From: Iris pallida
Lineage: Eukaryota; Streptophyta; Magnoliopsida; Asparagales; Iridaceae
Reading direction: 5' to 3'
DNA length: 64,000 bases
Assembly: GCA_029216955.1 (NCBI GenBank)
Contig: JANAVB010004000.1
Coordinates: forward strand, 2,191,025-2,255,024
A program made the translations under genes and the position numbers. Shown here piece after piece: positions 54,006 through 64,000 of the stretch. Within the stretch, counting starts at the first letter, position 1. Each line of letters begins with the position of its first letter. A model generated the notes under the pieces. It saw only the letters and a list, made by a program, of their open reading frames with translations. It was not told the origin of the DNA and searched no databases.

Positions 54006-57000
54006 TGTCACTCCCCGTTCCCAGAATGCGTATTTTTATACATGTGCAACTCATGTGTATTTATTTAGTATTTATCATGTATTTATTTAATAGTTATCAT
54101 TTATTACCCTGTATTTAAATTCTTTTAATTTCATGTTAATCAGTTAATCTGCTCTTTAAATTTTCATGTTAATTTATTTCCTGCAATTATATTTCTACAA
54201 TTTTATTTCCTGCTTTTATTCCCTGCCTTAGTCTTGCTTATTTGGGTTCGGGTTGACTTTGGTTGGATCCCCTACAATCCGACCCATTGGACCCGGCCCA
54301 TTAACTCCCACCTACCACCCCTTCCATATTAAAGCCACCCTCTCCATTCTCTCTCCTCATTACTCATTCTCACCATTACTCCTCTTCTTCTTCTTTATTA
54401 CTCTCTCCACCTACCAAACCGTAGACAAGTACAACTTGCTTCCCATGAGAACCCATGTTTTGTAGTTCATTTATCTTCCTCGCAAGATCCTAAGAGAGTT
54501 TAGAACTTGGCATTTTTTATTTCGAAGTCTTAATTTTTGTAGATCTAGAAATGAGTTATTTTCGGAGTTTGGGTGGTTTTGATCTATCAAACTTCTTTGT
54601 TTTCGAGTTCTGATGGTTCCATGTTGTAGAGAAGTTTATTCTACCCAATTTTGACCTTTGGAAAGTTGGATTTGGACTTGTTTTGACCAAGTTATGGACT
54701 TTTGAAACTTTAGGGTGCAACCATGGAGTTCTTGCTGTTTGGATAAGACAGTGAACAGTGTATACTAGCTTTTTAGCTTGCGTCACTGAGCTGTGCGTGC
54801 TCTTTAGCGCAGCGCAGTATGGAGTCCATACGCTGCCTTTTTAGGTAGCGTGTGTCTTGCATACGCTACCTTTTGGGAGCGTATGACTTACATACGCTGA
54901 CTTGGATGGTCAGGAGTCGTATGGAGTTCATACGCTACCTTTTGGAAGCGTATGACTTGCGTACGCTGGCTTGGATAGAGAGGAGTCGTATGGAGTTCAT
55001 ACGCTACCTTTTGGGAGCGTATGACTTACATACGCTGACTTGGATGGTCAGGAGTCGTATGGAGTTCATACGCTACCTTTTGGAAGCGTATGACTTGCGT
55101 ACGCTGGCTTGGATAGAGAGGAGTCGTATGGAGCTCATACGCTACCTTTTGGGAGCGTATGACATGCATACGCTGACTTGGATGGTCAGGAGTCGTATGG
55201 AGTTCATACGCTACCTTTTGGGAGCGTATGACATGCATACGCTGACTTGGATGGTCAGGAGTCGTATGGAGTTCATACGCTACCTTTTGGGAGCGTATGA
55301 CTTACATACGCTGACTTTGATGGTCAGGAGTCGTATGGAGTCCATACGCTAGCTTGACCTGAGCGTACGCTGACTTGAGCGTAGCTTGACTTGAGCGTAG
55401 GCTGACATGAGCGTAGCCTGCTTACCCTGGATCTTCTATAGCCCTGTATATTGATATCTTATTAGATATTTAATGTCTATTTTATATCCTTACGCCTTTT
55501 TGCATAAACTTGATATAATCATGATATGTTGATATTTCTGTTAAATATAGATTGTTACGTGAGATGTACCATGTGTCGTGAATTGAGTTATAGATACCCC
55601 GATTGACTGGAATTAAACCCTGAGAGTCGTAGACTCGACTCCACTGAATACTATTTGACTTTCATGCCTTGTCACCATTGATGATAATGGTTATCTTGAC
55701 TAAAATTGATCATGCGTTCCTAGTTGGAACTAAGAGACTGGCTAGTCGTCTTATTGAATGAAATGAATGAGACACGTTCATGTAATGAACTATTGTACTC
55801 GATTAGCCAATCTCGAATATTGGCATACAGGCACATGCAGGCTTCAAATTATTTATTTATTTAGTTATTTATCTATCTTACAAAAACAGCATGTGTACTT
55901 TATGGTCAAGGCATGATTACTCCGTGGTCAGATTTGATTGTTGCATCACGCTATGTAAAACCTACAACCTAGCCGCACGGGTATCGTTGTAGAGTTGCGC
56001 ATATCGTACCCCGTACGAAAGTACTCATTTGAATGACCATGATCCACGACATGGAACTTCACTCAACGTAGAGACTATTAAGTTAAATAAAATAATGATG
56101 GCATGGAGAGAATGGATTCCCGAGTTCTTACATGGCAGCCCCCTTGGGACTATTAAGTGCCCGACGGGCCGGCTGGTTTCCCACAGATACTGTAAATCTG
56201 TCACACGGACAGGGAACAGTATCTGCTTATATTATTGTACATGCTATATTAACGGCGGGCGTCCCGCTGGGACTCGTCTAATTACATGATTGGCGCAATT
56301 GATTGACTGGATCGACTAGCCTTGCTCGCACATAGTAAGAACTGAGGAATCCCTAATTGCATTATTCCAGGATAACTTGGGACTCAAAATAGCAAGCCGT
56401 AGGATTTGATTGGCCGTCAAGATGATTTGTTTGTGTACTGTACCTACTCTGTTACCTAACTGGGATGATCAGAATGTCAGGACATGACGGGCCAACTTCT
56501 GTCCTTGTTTGGTTGGGAGGTTGGTTCGAAGTGTCGTGATGTTATGAGAATCCTAGTGGCAAGCAGAGATCTATTTATCATATTTTTCATTACTGGTTTT
56601 AGTTCTCATGTCGTGCTCCCTTGTGGTACTTGCTATTAGAGGTCTAACCTCTCTGGTTTGCATGGCCAGATTTAGAGCCGGTTTCCCGAGGACTCAGCTT
56701 ACTTCTACCTCCAAGATGGTCAACACTAGAGGGATGATCGCAGGAGGACTCGAGTGGGTTTTCTTACTTTCCCGCTCGTCTTGTTATCTACTTTATACTT
56801 TGCCGTTTGGCACCGACATGTTAGTCGGATCGTCTCGTACTTACTTTTTACATAATTGTAACTAAAGTCAGGCTGCAGCTGATAACAATTGTGTATACTT
56901 TTGCTACATCAATCTGGCTATGTTTTGTAAAGCCAAATATCAAGAACATTTTGACAAGAGCGTTTGGGACGCCTTACTGCTTTATCTCACATGTTCTCTA

Positions 57001-57188
57001 TTTCTGTTTCTTGTTTGAATGATTGAGACAATAGATGTGTAATGACCATAGTAAGACTTTTATGTAGTATGCACCCCCTCGTCTGGTTAGACAGCATTGA
57101 TCGTATTATACGGTATTCATCTACCCGTAATACGTAGCTGGCTGAGTCATTCCTCCGCTCTCCAGTGTTCTGGTTCTGGGGCGTGACA
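54006..57188 (+). repeat. Gypsy C 5' LTR
   Basis: 3183 bp with TGTCAC/GTGACA ends. Contains the 69-bp array at 54862-55344. Blocks at about 56600-56780 resemble Gypsy A LTR at 1550-1740. ORFs inside it are not genes. Confidence 0.95.
54862..55344. repeat. 69-bp hairpin-rich tandem array in Gypsy C 5' LTR
   Basis: Seven full 69-bp units start at 54862, 54931, 55000, 55069, 55138, 55207 and 55276, with partial copies on both sides. Each unit has two inverted repeats: AGCGTATG-ACTTA-CATACGCT and CGTATG-GAGTT-CATACG. Units come in two types (GGGAGCG...GATGGTC and GGAAGCG...GATAGAGA), arranged A-B-A-B-A-A-A. Because 69 is 23 codons without stops, one frame stays open for 166 codons with a 23-residue repeat. 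That frame is a by-product, not a supported gene. Confidence 0.95.
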
Positions 57189-57197
57189 AGGTTTTAG

Positions 57198-57215
57198 TGG
57201 TGGCCCATGCAGGTC
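57198..57215 (+). other. Primer-binding site of Gypsy C (tRNA-Ile)
   Basis: TGGTGGCCCATGCAGGTC starts 10 nt after the LTR end, identical to those of B and the LARD-like element. Confidence 0.82.
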
Positions 57216-57308
57216 TGATTTCAGACTTGTGGGGTGTTTTGTTTAATAGGATGTCTCAATCACACATGTTTCCCCTTGATCTCATGATTCGTTACTCTCA
57301 ACTCTAGC

Positions 57309-58361
57309 TTGACATTCCAGTATCTTTTGACTTCATTGTTCCTTCATGTCCGGTCGTTTGATTGTTTTCTTGTCCCTTTTCTTAGGGGCACCTCGTCCGC
57401 ATCTGTCAGAGCTGGACAGCAACAACATGGACAGCAACATGGACAACCTGACCAGGATGGTCAGCAGCAAGGGCCAGTCTCCCCTCAGGAGGCTACCCAG
57501 GAAGAAGTGATCGTGGAACCAGCAGCTGGGTCGCAGTATCCGGACATTCCACCCCCACCGACAGTTCCACCTACCCAAGTGGACACACCAGCCCTTCTGG
57601 AGATCATGAGAGGAATGATGGCTACTTAGCAACATCAGATGCTGGCCCAGCAACGCATGCACACTCAGCTACAAGAGCAGAATGTGCTACTCAACCAAGG
57701 ATTGCAGACGGCTTTGGAAAGAGGAGCGAGGACTGATTCAGGAGCGTCAGCCAGGTTTTGCAAGTACAACCCCCGCCGTTTTGAGGGCACGGAGGATGCC
57801 ATCTCAGCAGATGCATGGCTTAAGGATATTGAGGCTATTCTGACAGCCGCTAAGGTGCCGGCAGAAGAACGTGTGGACCTAGTGAAGTTGTTACTTCAGG
57901 ATCTCGCACGTGATTGGTGGGAATCAGAGGAGGTAGGCATCAGACGTCCTGTTGCTTGGGACGATTTTACTGCAAGGTTCAAGACAAAGTATTATGGAGT
58001 TGTGGCGCAGTTTGAGCTACAACAGAAGTTTATCAACCTCAGACAGGCTGGCAAGACTGTGGATGCTTACACAGCGGAGTTCTGCAGATTGAGTAGGTTT
58101 GCCCCAGAGATGGTAGCAACGGAACGCCAGAGGGCTATGAGGTTTCAGCAAGGGTTTCATCTTGAGCTCTTGCAATTGATAGAAGGGCACAATTACCAGA
58201 CTTTTGATGAGATATTGACGGCAACCCGGAGGCATGAGATCACCATTCAGAGGCTTGCAGTAAGGACTGGGGGTCAGAAGAGATCCCACAGTCAGATTGA
58301 AGGAGGAGGGGGGAGCAGCGCCCCGAACAACAGCACCATCCACTGGCATTCGTATCCATGA
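57309..58361 (+). pseudogene. gag: Gypsy C gag
   Basis: One frame from about 57309 to 58361 with an amber codon at 57627-57629. A Gln/Pro-rich N-terminus (57400-57600) precedes the capsid domain: RRFEGTEDAISADAWLKDIE, LLLQDLARDWWESEEVG, FTARFKTKYYGVVAQFELQQ and FCRLSRFAPEMVATERQRAM (57775-58140). No ATG opens this frame near the expected start. The nearest ATG (57346) is in another frame, and a TTTTCTTAG splice-acceptor-like site lies at 57380-57390. The gag frame passes to the pol frame by a one-base shift in a G-rich run at about 58304-58315, so the zinc knuckles fall in the next frame. That is probably an indel, since Tekay elements usually have one gag-pol frame. Confidence 0.88.
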
Positions 58362-61300
58362 TGTGGCGATACGAGGACCAGTACCACCACCCAGGCAGCA
58401 GCAACAGCAACAGAGAAAGAACCAGCAACCCCCGGTGGGCTGCACTTATTGTGGAAAGATGGGGCACACTAGAGATGTGTGTCGGACATTGAATGGACTA
58501 TGTCTGATATGTGGAAATCCAGACCATCGGGTTACCACATGTCCCATGAATTCGAGGTCAGGAGGACCAGGGCAGCAGTTTCCTGCTCTGCCAGCACCAG
58601 GGGCAGGCCAGTATCGAGGACCAGCAGTGGCAGTAAGGCCGTTGGCACAGCGTCCGCAGGCTCAGATGTATCGACAGCAGGGACCACCGATGCAGCAACA
58701 CCAGCATAGACCACCCCAGCATCATCAAGGAAGGGGCCAGCAACAGCACCAGGCTAGGCCACAGCATGGGAATCAACAAGGAGGTCGAGGGCAAGCATTC
58801 ACTTTGTCCTTGGAGGAGGCAATAGCATCGGGAGATGTTGTGGCAGGTAACGTTCTCGTCGCCTCATATCCCGCAGTAGCATTGTTTGATTCGGGAGCAT
58901 CCCACTCATTTATATCTGCACAATTTGCGACACGGCTAGGAATGGAGTTCGAGGCATTGCCAGGGAGGTTGAATATACTCACTGGTAATGGGCTCGTAGG
59001 AGTTAGTAGAGTTATTCTAGCGTGTAGTGTTGTAGTTTGCGGGCATTCTTTACCCGCCCAGTTGATAGAATTTCCTGTTGGAAATTTCGACGTTATCTTA
59101 GGCATGGACTGGCTGAAAGACAGTCATGCGACACTAGATTGTCGTAGTGGGAGTGTATCTTTCGATATTCCAGGCATGAAGAGATTCACCTTAGTCAGAT
59201 CAGAGGCAACTCAGCAAGAGCAGGGAGTAATAACAGCAATGGAAGAAGTTCAGGTTCCGAAGGTAGTTGTAGAATTTCTAGACGTATTTCCCGAAGAACT
59301 TCCCGGTCTGCCACCGGTTAGAGATATTGAGTTCAGTATAGAATTGGCACCTGGGACTAAACCGATATTAGATCGGGTATACAGAATGGCGGATTCGGAG
59401 CAGGCCAAGGTGTATCAGCACATAGAGGAATTGAAGGAGAAGAAGTTCATCCAAGCTAGCATATCACCATGGGCAGCACCAGTGGTACTTGTAGGGAAGA
59501 AGGATGGGTCATCCAGATTATGCATCGATTACAGGAAGCTTAACGCGGCAACAGTGAAGAACAAGTACCCACTACCAAGGATCGACGACTTGTTTGATCA
59601 GTTGAGCAGGGCTAGAGTTTTCTCCAAGATAGATCTTCGTTCAGGATACCATCAGGTGAGGGTTCGGAAGGAAGACATTCCCAAGACAGCATTCAGGTCG
59701 AAGTATGGGCATTATGAATTCTTAGTAATGCCGTTTGGTTTGACCAATGCTCCAGCTATATTCATGGATTTGATGAACCGTATCTTTATGCCGTACTTAG
59801 ATCAGTTTGTCGTGGTGTTTCTCGACGACATTCTCGTATATTCTGCTAGTGAAGAGGAGCATGAAGACCACCTCAGGAAAGTGTTGCAGGTTTTGAGAGA
59901 GAACCAGTTGTATGCCAAGCTCAGCAAGTGTGAGTTTTGGTCGGATCATATTTCATTTCTGGGTCACATCATATCAGGAGCTGGAGTAGCAGTGGATCCC
60001 AAGAAGGTAGAAGCAGTAGAGAGTTGGCCAGTACCCAAGACCGTAGCTGATGTACGGAGTTTCTTGGGATTGGCAGGATATTACCGAAGATTTGTGTCAG
60101 ATTTTGCAAGACTTTCAGCACCCATGACCCGCTTGACACGGAAGGATGTGCCATTCGTTTGGTCGGCAGAATGCTAGTCATCGTTTGAGAATCTGAAGCA
60201 GAAGTTGATATCAGCGCCTATTCTTACATTGCCAGTTGGACCCGGAGGTTTTACAGTATATTGTGATGCGTCAGGTAAAGGACTTGGATGCGTCCTTATG
60301 CAGCATGGGAAGGTGATAGCGTATGCATCTAGGCAGCTTCGGGACCACGAGAAGAATTACCCAACTCATGATCTGGAATTGGCGGCATTAGTGTTTGCTC
60401 TGAAGCTATAGAGGCATTACTTATATGGTGACCGAGTGGAGATGTACACAGATCATAAAAGTCTGAAGTACATCTTTACTCAGAAGGAGCTGAACATGAG
60501 GCAGAGAAGGTGGTTGGAGTTGATCAAGGATTATGATGTGGAGCTTCAGTATCATCCAGGCAAGGCTAATGTGGTAGCAGACGCTCTCAGCAGAAGGGGC
60601 GGCGTATTTATGTTGACAACACAGAAGCATATCTTAGAAGACCTTCAGGATATGGGCATAGAAGTTATATTTTCTAACGATGTAGGAGTTCTGGCAAGTC
60701 TACAAGTCCAATCTGACTTGGTAGACAGGATCAAGGCAGCTCAGGCACAAGACCCAAGGATTCAGAAGCTTAGGACAGAATGTGAGTCAGGGCTCAGGAA
60801 AGAGATGCAGATCCACGAAGATGGTACGCTTAGGTTTGGATCACGTCTATGTGTACTTAGTGGAGATATCAGACAAGAAGTTATGACAGAAGCTCACAGT
60901 TCTCAGTATTCTATACATCCTGGAGGGACCAAGATGTACCAAGATATCAAGCAGCACTTCTGGTGGAACGGGATGAAGAGGGAGATAGCTAGGTTTGTTT
61001 CCCGTTGCTTGATATGTCAGCAAGTAAAGGCAGAACAGCAGAGGCCAGCTGGATTATTGCAACCGCTTCCCATCCCGGAATGGAAATGGGAACATATTAC
61101 AATGGACTTTGTGACCGGTTTACCGAGATCACCAAGTGGTAAGGATGCTATTTGGGTGATAGTAGATCGGCTTACAAAAGTACATTTTCTTCCTTTCAGA
61201 GTAGGGCAATCTACAGAAAAGTTGGCAGAGTTGTACATGCAACAGATAGTCAGGCAGCATGGAGTCCCTGTCAGTATTGTGTCAGACAGAGATACCCGTT

Positions 61301-62205
61301 TCACATCGCACTTCTGGAAGAGCTTACATCATAGTCTGGGTACCAAGTTAAGATTTAGCATGGCTTACCATCCACAGACGGACGGACAATCAGAAAGGAC
61401 AATTCAGACTTTGGAAGATATGTTGCGAGCTTGCACCCTAGATTTTAGGGAATCTTGGGAAAGCCACCTGCACTTAGCTGAGTTTTCTTACAACAACAGT
61501 TATCAAGCCAGTATCCAGATGGCGCCATTTGAAGCACTATATGGTAAGAAGTGTAGGTCGCCACTAGCATGGGATGATATCGGGAAGAGGAAGATGTTAG
61601 GCCCAGAAATGATTGTCTAGACGGTTGAAGTGATTAAGGAAATTAGAGAGCGACTTCGTGTTGCGCAGTATCGGCATCGTCATTGGGCGGACCAGCATCG
61701 TAGGCCGCTAGAGTTTTCTGTTGGGGACCACGTGTTCTTGCGGATCTCACCTACCCGTGGGGTCATTAGATTTGGCGTTCGCGGGAAGTTGAGTCCACGA
61801 TACGTAGGCCCATTTGTTATTCTTGATAGGGTAGGCGATGTTGCTTATCGTTTGTCCCTTCCACCTTCGTTACGAGAGGTGCATGACGTGTTTCATGTAT
61901 CTCAATTGCGAAGGTATGTGTCGGACCCCAGCCATATCCTCGATCATTCAGAACAGGTTGTTGGTACCAACCTGTCTTACGAGGAACAGCCTGTGTCCAT
62001 CTTGGACCGAAGAAAGAAGATACTCAAGAACCGAACAATTAACCTTGTCCGGGTTGCTTGGGGTCATCACTCTTTGGGAGAGTCAACGTGGGAACGTGAG
62101 GATGATATCCGATCACGGTATCCACATCTGTTTGACTCACAAGGTATATCTTTTTCTGTGTACCTTGATTGTCATGATTCCTCATGCTTATCACCTTATG
62201 GGTAG
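58297..62205 (+). pseudogene. pol: Gypsy C pol with chromodomain, three amber codons
   Basis: A single frame from about 58297 to the TAG at 62203-62205, interrupted by in-frame TAG at 60175-60177, 60409-60411 and 61618-61620. Domains: knuckles [14 protein letters not shown] and [14 protein letters not shown] (58441-58550), protease [10 protein letters not shown] (58885), RT with [20 protein letters not shown] and [11 protein letters not shown] (59518-59840), RNase H with [14 protein letters not shown] and [20 protein letters not shown] (60256-60510), integrase zinc-binding [11 protein letters not shown]...[10 protein letters not shown] (60895-61030), catalytic core [21 protein letters not shown] and [11 protein letters not shown] (61100-61420), and a chromodomain (PVSILDRRKKILKNR, about 61990-62130) before the end. 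It would copy RNA into DNA and integrate it, with the chromodomain guiding site choice in chromatin. The amber codons prevent this. Confidence 0.93.
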
Positions 62206-62359
62206 AATTGCTTAATATCGTAGATTGTTAAGTATAGATATGTTACTTGCTAAGGACATTGTAAAATGATTGCTTGATTGAATTGCTTGTACTTAGATTA
62301 GTTTAGCCCCGATGTTTCTATCCTGCTTGGATTTGAAATTCCGAGGACGGAATTTTTCT

Positions 62360-62373
62360 AAGGAGGGTAGAGA
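62360..62373 (+). other. Polypurine tract of Gypsy C
   Basis: AAGGAGGGTAGAGA abuts the 3' LTR, after CCGAGGACGGAATTTTTCT. Confidence 0.85.
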
Positions 62374-64000
62374 TGTCACTCCCCGTTCCCAGAATGCGTA
62401 TTTTTATACATGTGCAACTTATGTGTATTTATTTAGTATTTATCATGTATTTATTTAATAGTTATCATGTATTACCCTGTATTTAAATTCTTTTAATTTC
62501 ATGTTAATCAGTTAATCTGCTCTTTAAATTTTCATGTTAATTTATTTCCTGCAATTATATTTCTGAAATTTTATTTCCTGCTTTTATTCCCTGCCTTAGT
62601 CTTGCTTATTTGGGTTCGGGTTGACTTTGGTTGGATCCCCTACAACCCGACCCATTGGACACGGCCCATTAACTCCCACCTACCACCCCTTCCATATTTA
62701 AAGTCACCCTCTCCATTCTCTCTCCTCATTACTCATTCTCACCATTACTCCTCTTCTTCTTCTTCATTACTCTCTCCACCTACCAATCCGTAGGCAAGTA
62801 CAACTTGCTCCCCATGAGAACCCATGTTTTTGTAGTTCATTTATCTTCCTCGCAAGATCCTAAGAGAGTTTAGAACTTGGCATTTTTCATTTCGAAGTCT
62901 TAATTTTTGTAGATCTAGAAATGAGTTATTTTCGGAGTTTGGGTGATTTTGATCTATCAAACTTCTTTGTTTTCGAGTTCTGATGGTTCCATGTTGTAGA
63001 GAAGTTTATTCTACCCAATTTTGACCTTTGGAAAGTTGGATTTGGACTTGTTTTGACCAAGTTATGGACTTTTGAAACTTTAGGGTGCAACCATGGAGTT
63101 CTTGCTGTTTGGAGAAGACAGTGAACAGTGTATGCTAGCTTTTTAGCTTGCGTCACTGAGCTGTGCGCGCTCTTTAGCGCAGCGCAGTATGGAGTCCATA
63201 CGCTGCCTTTTTAGGTAGCGTGTGTCTTGCATACGCTACCTTTTGGGAGCGTATGACTTACATACGCTGACTTGGATGGTCAGGAGTCGTATGGAGTTCA
63301 TACGCTACCTTTTGGAAGCGTATGACTTGCGTACGCTGGCTTGGATAGAGAGGAGTCGTATGGAGTTCATACGCTACCTTTTGGGAGCGTATGACTTATA
63401 TACGCTGACTTGGATGGTCAGGAGTCGTATGGAGTTCATACGCTACCTTTTGGAAGCGTATGACTTGCGTACGCTGGCTTGGATAGAGAGGAGTCGTATG
63501 GAGTTCATACGCTACCTTTTGGGAGCGTATAACATGCATACGCTGACTTGGATGGTCAGGAGTCGTATGGAGTTCATACGCTACCTTTTGGGAGCGTATG
63601 ACATGCATACGCTGACTTGGATGGTCAGGAGTCGTATGGAGTTCATACGCTACCTTTTGGGAGCGTATGACTTACATACGCTGACTTGGATGGTCAGGAG
63701 TCGTATGGAGTCCATACGCTAGCTTGACTGAGCGTACGCTGACTTGAGCGTAGGCTGACATGAGCGTAGCCTGCTTACCCTGGATCTTCTATAGCCCTGT
63801 ATATTGATATCTTATTAGATATTTAACGTCCATTTTATATCCTTACGCCTTTTTGCATAAACTTGATATAATCATGATATGTTGATATTTCTGTTAAATA
63901 TAGATTGTTACGTGAGATGTACCATGTGTCGTGAATTGAGTTATAGATACCCCGATTGACTGGAATTAAACCCTGAGAGTCATAGACTCGACTCCACTGA
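62374..64000 (+). repeat. Gypsy C 3' LTR, truncated by window end
   Basis: First 1627 bp of the 3' LTR, colinear with 54006 onward. It carries the same seven-unit array at 63232-63714 in the same A/B order, with few base differences by eye. Confidence 0.95.

Larger units (their letters stand above)
54006..64000 (+). mobile_element. Ty3/Gypsy element C (Tekay-like chromovirus), 3' end outside window
   Basis: 5' LTR 54006-57188 (3183 bp, TGTCACTCCCCG...GGGGCGTGACA), primer site 57198-57215, gag and pol 57309-62205, polypurine tract 62360-62373, and 3' LTR from 62374 to the window end. The LTR copies are very alike over the visible 1.6 kb. It is inserted in the RT of Copia E. The base before the LTR ends GCTGA, the presumed duplication, which cannot be checked here. 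Pol is nearly intact: one frame with three in-frame amber codons. Confidence 0.95.

Noticed and set aside
54852..55352. 166-codon ORF with a 23-residue repeat, also at 63222-63722
   Set aside because: It is the 69-bp LTR array read in a frame without stops. The unit is a multiple of three, and the frame has no homology beyond the repeat.
58304..58315. Programmed frameshift between gag and pol in Gypsy C
   Set aside because: G-rich run with no clear slippery heptamer; Tekay-like elements normally use one frame, and B reads through this region in a single frame, so an indel is more likely.

Overview
This is plant nuclear DNA made almost entirely of nested transposable elements. The plant signs are Ty3/Gypsy chromovirus (Tekay/Del-like) polyproteins ending in a chromodomain, Ty1/Copia elements with a primer site for initiator-Met tRNA, a plant-type L1 LINE, and Tourist/PIF-Harbinger-like and hAT-like MITEs. 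I cannot narrow this beyond a flowering plant with a repeat-rich genome. I see no tRNA, rRNA, CRISPR or bacterial gene. The only possible trace of a host gene is a short terminal-exon-like stretch on the minus strand at 19548-19710.

Layout: 1-713, 3' part of a Copia LTR. 714-3392, a collapsed Gypsy element (A): LTR, primer site, gag, then directly an LTR end. 3393-4107 and 14974-18762, one decayed L1 LINE split by a 10.9-kb non-autonomous Gypsy-like element (4108-14973, TSD GCTGG). The 5' LTR of that element carries a Tourist-like MITE (5037-5458, TSD TTA). 18763-20368, non-coding with the exon candidate. 20369-27462, Copia element 1 (TSD TATTT) with a 20-G tract before its 3' LTR. 27639-28050, hAT-like MITE (TSD TTTTAGAG). 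28445-29878, a Harbinger-like element filled by a T-rich minisatellite and holding a 13-N gap. 29891-47622, Copia element D on the minus strand (TSD ATAAC), whose reverse transcriptase is split by Gypsy element B (31770-43489, TSD CTCCC/CTCTC). 47628-49869, diverged DNA with a Tat-like Gypsy RT relic. 49870-54005, Copia element E, interrupted in its RT by Gypsy element C (54006 to beyond the window end).

The Gypsy elements share features: TGT...ACA LTR ends, a conserved stretch before the 3' LTR, and an 18-nt primer-binding site that fits the 3' end of plant tRNA-Ile(AAU) rather than initiator Met. The non-autonomous element has that primer site and polypurine tract but no pol, so it probably depended on a relative such as B or C. 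No coding element is fully intact: each carries stops, frameshifts or insertions. Matching target-site duplications and nesting give a relative order of insertion. The observations most worth following are the tRNA-Ile primer site, the extra 109-codon ORF ahead of gag in B, the 69-bp hairpin-rich array inside the LTRs of C, the minisatellite-filled Harbinger-like element, and palindromes shared by two different Copia LTRs. I found no previously undescribed multi-gene system.
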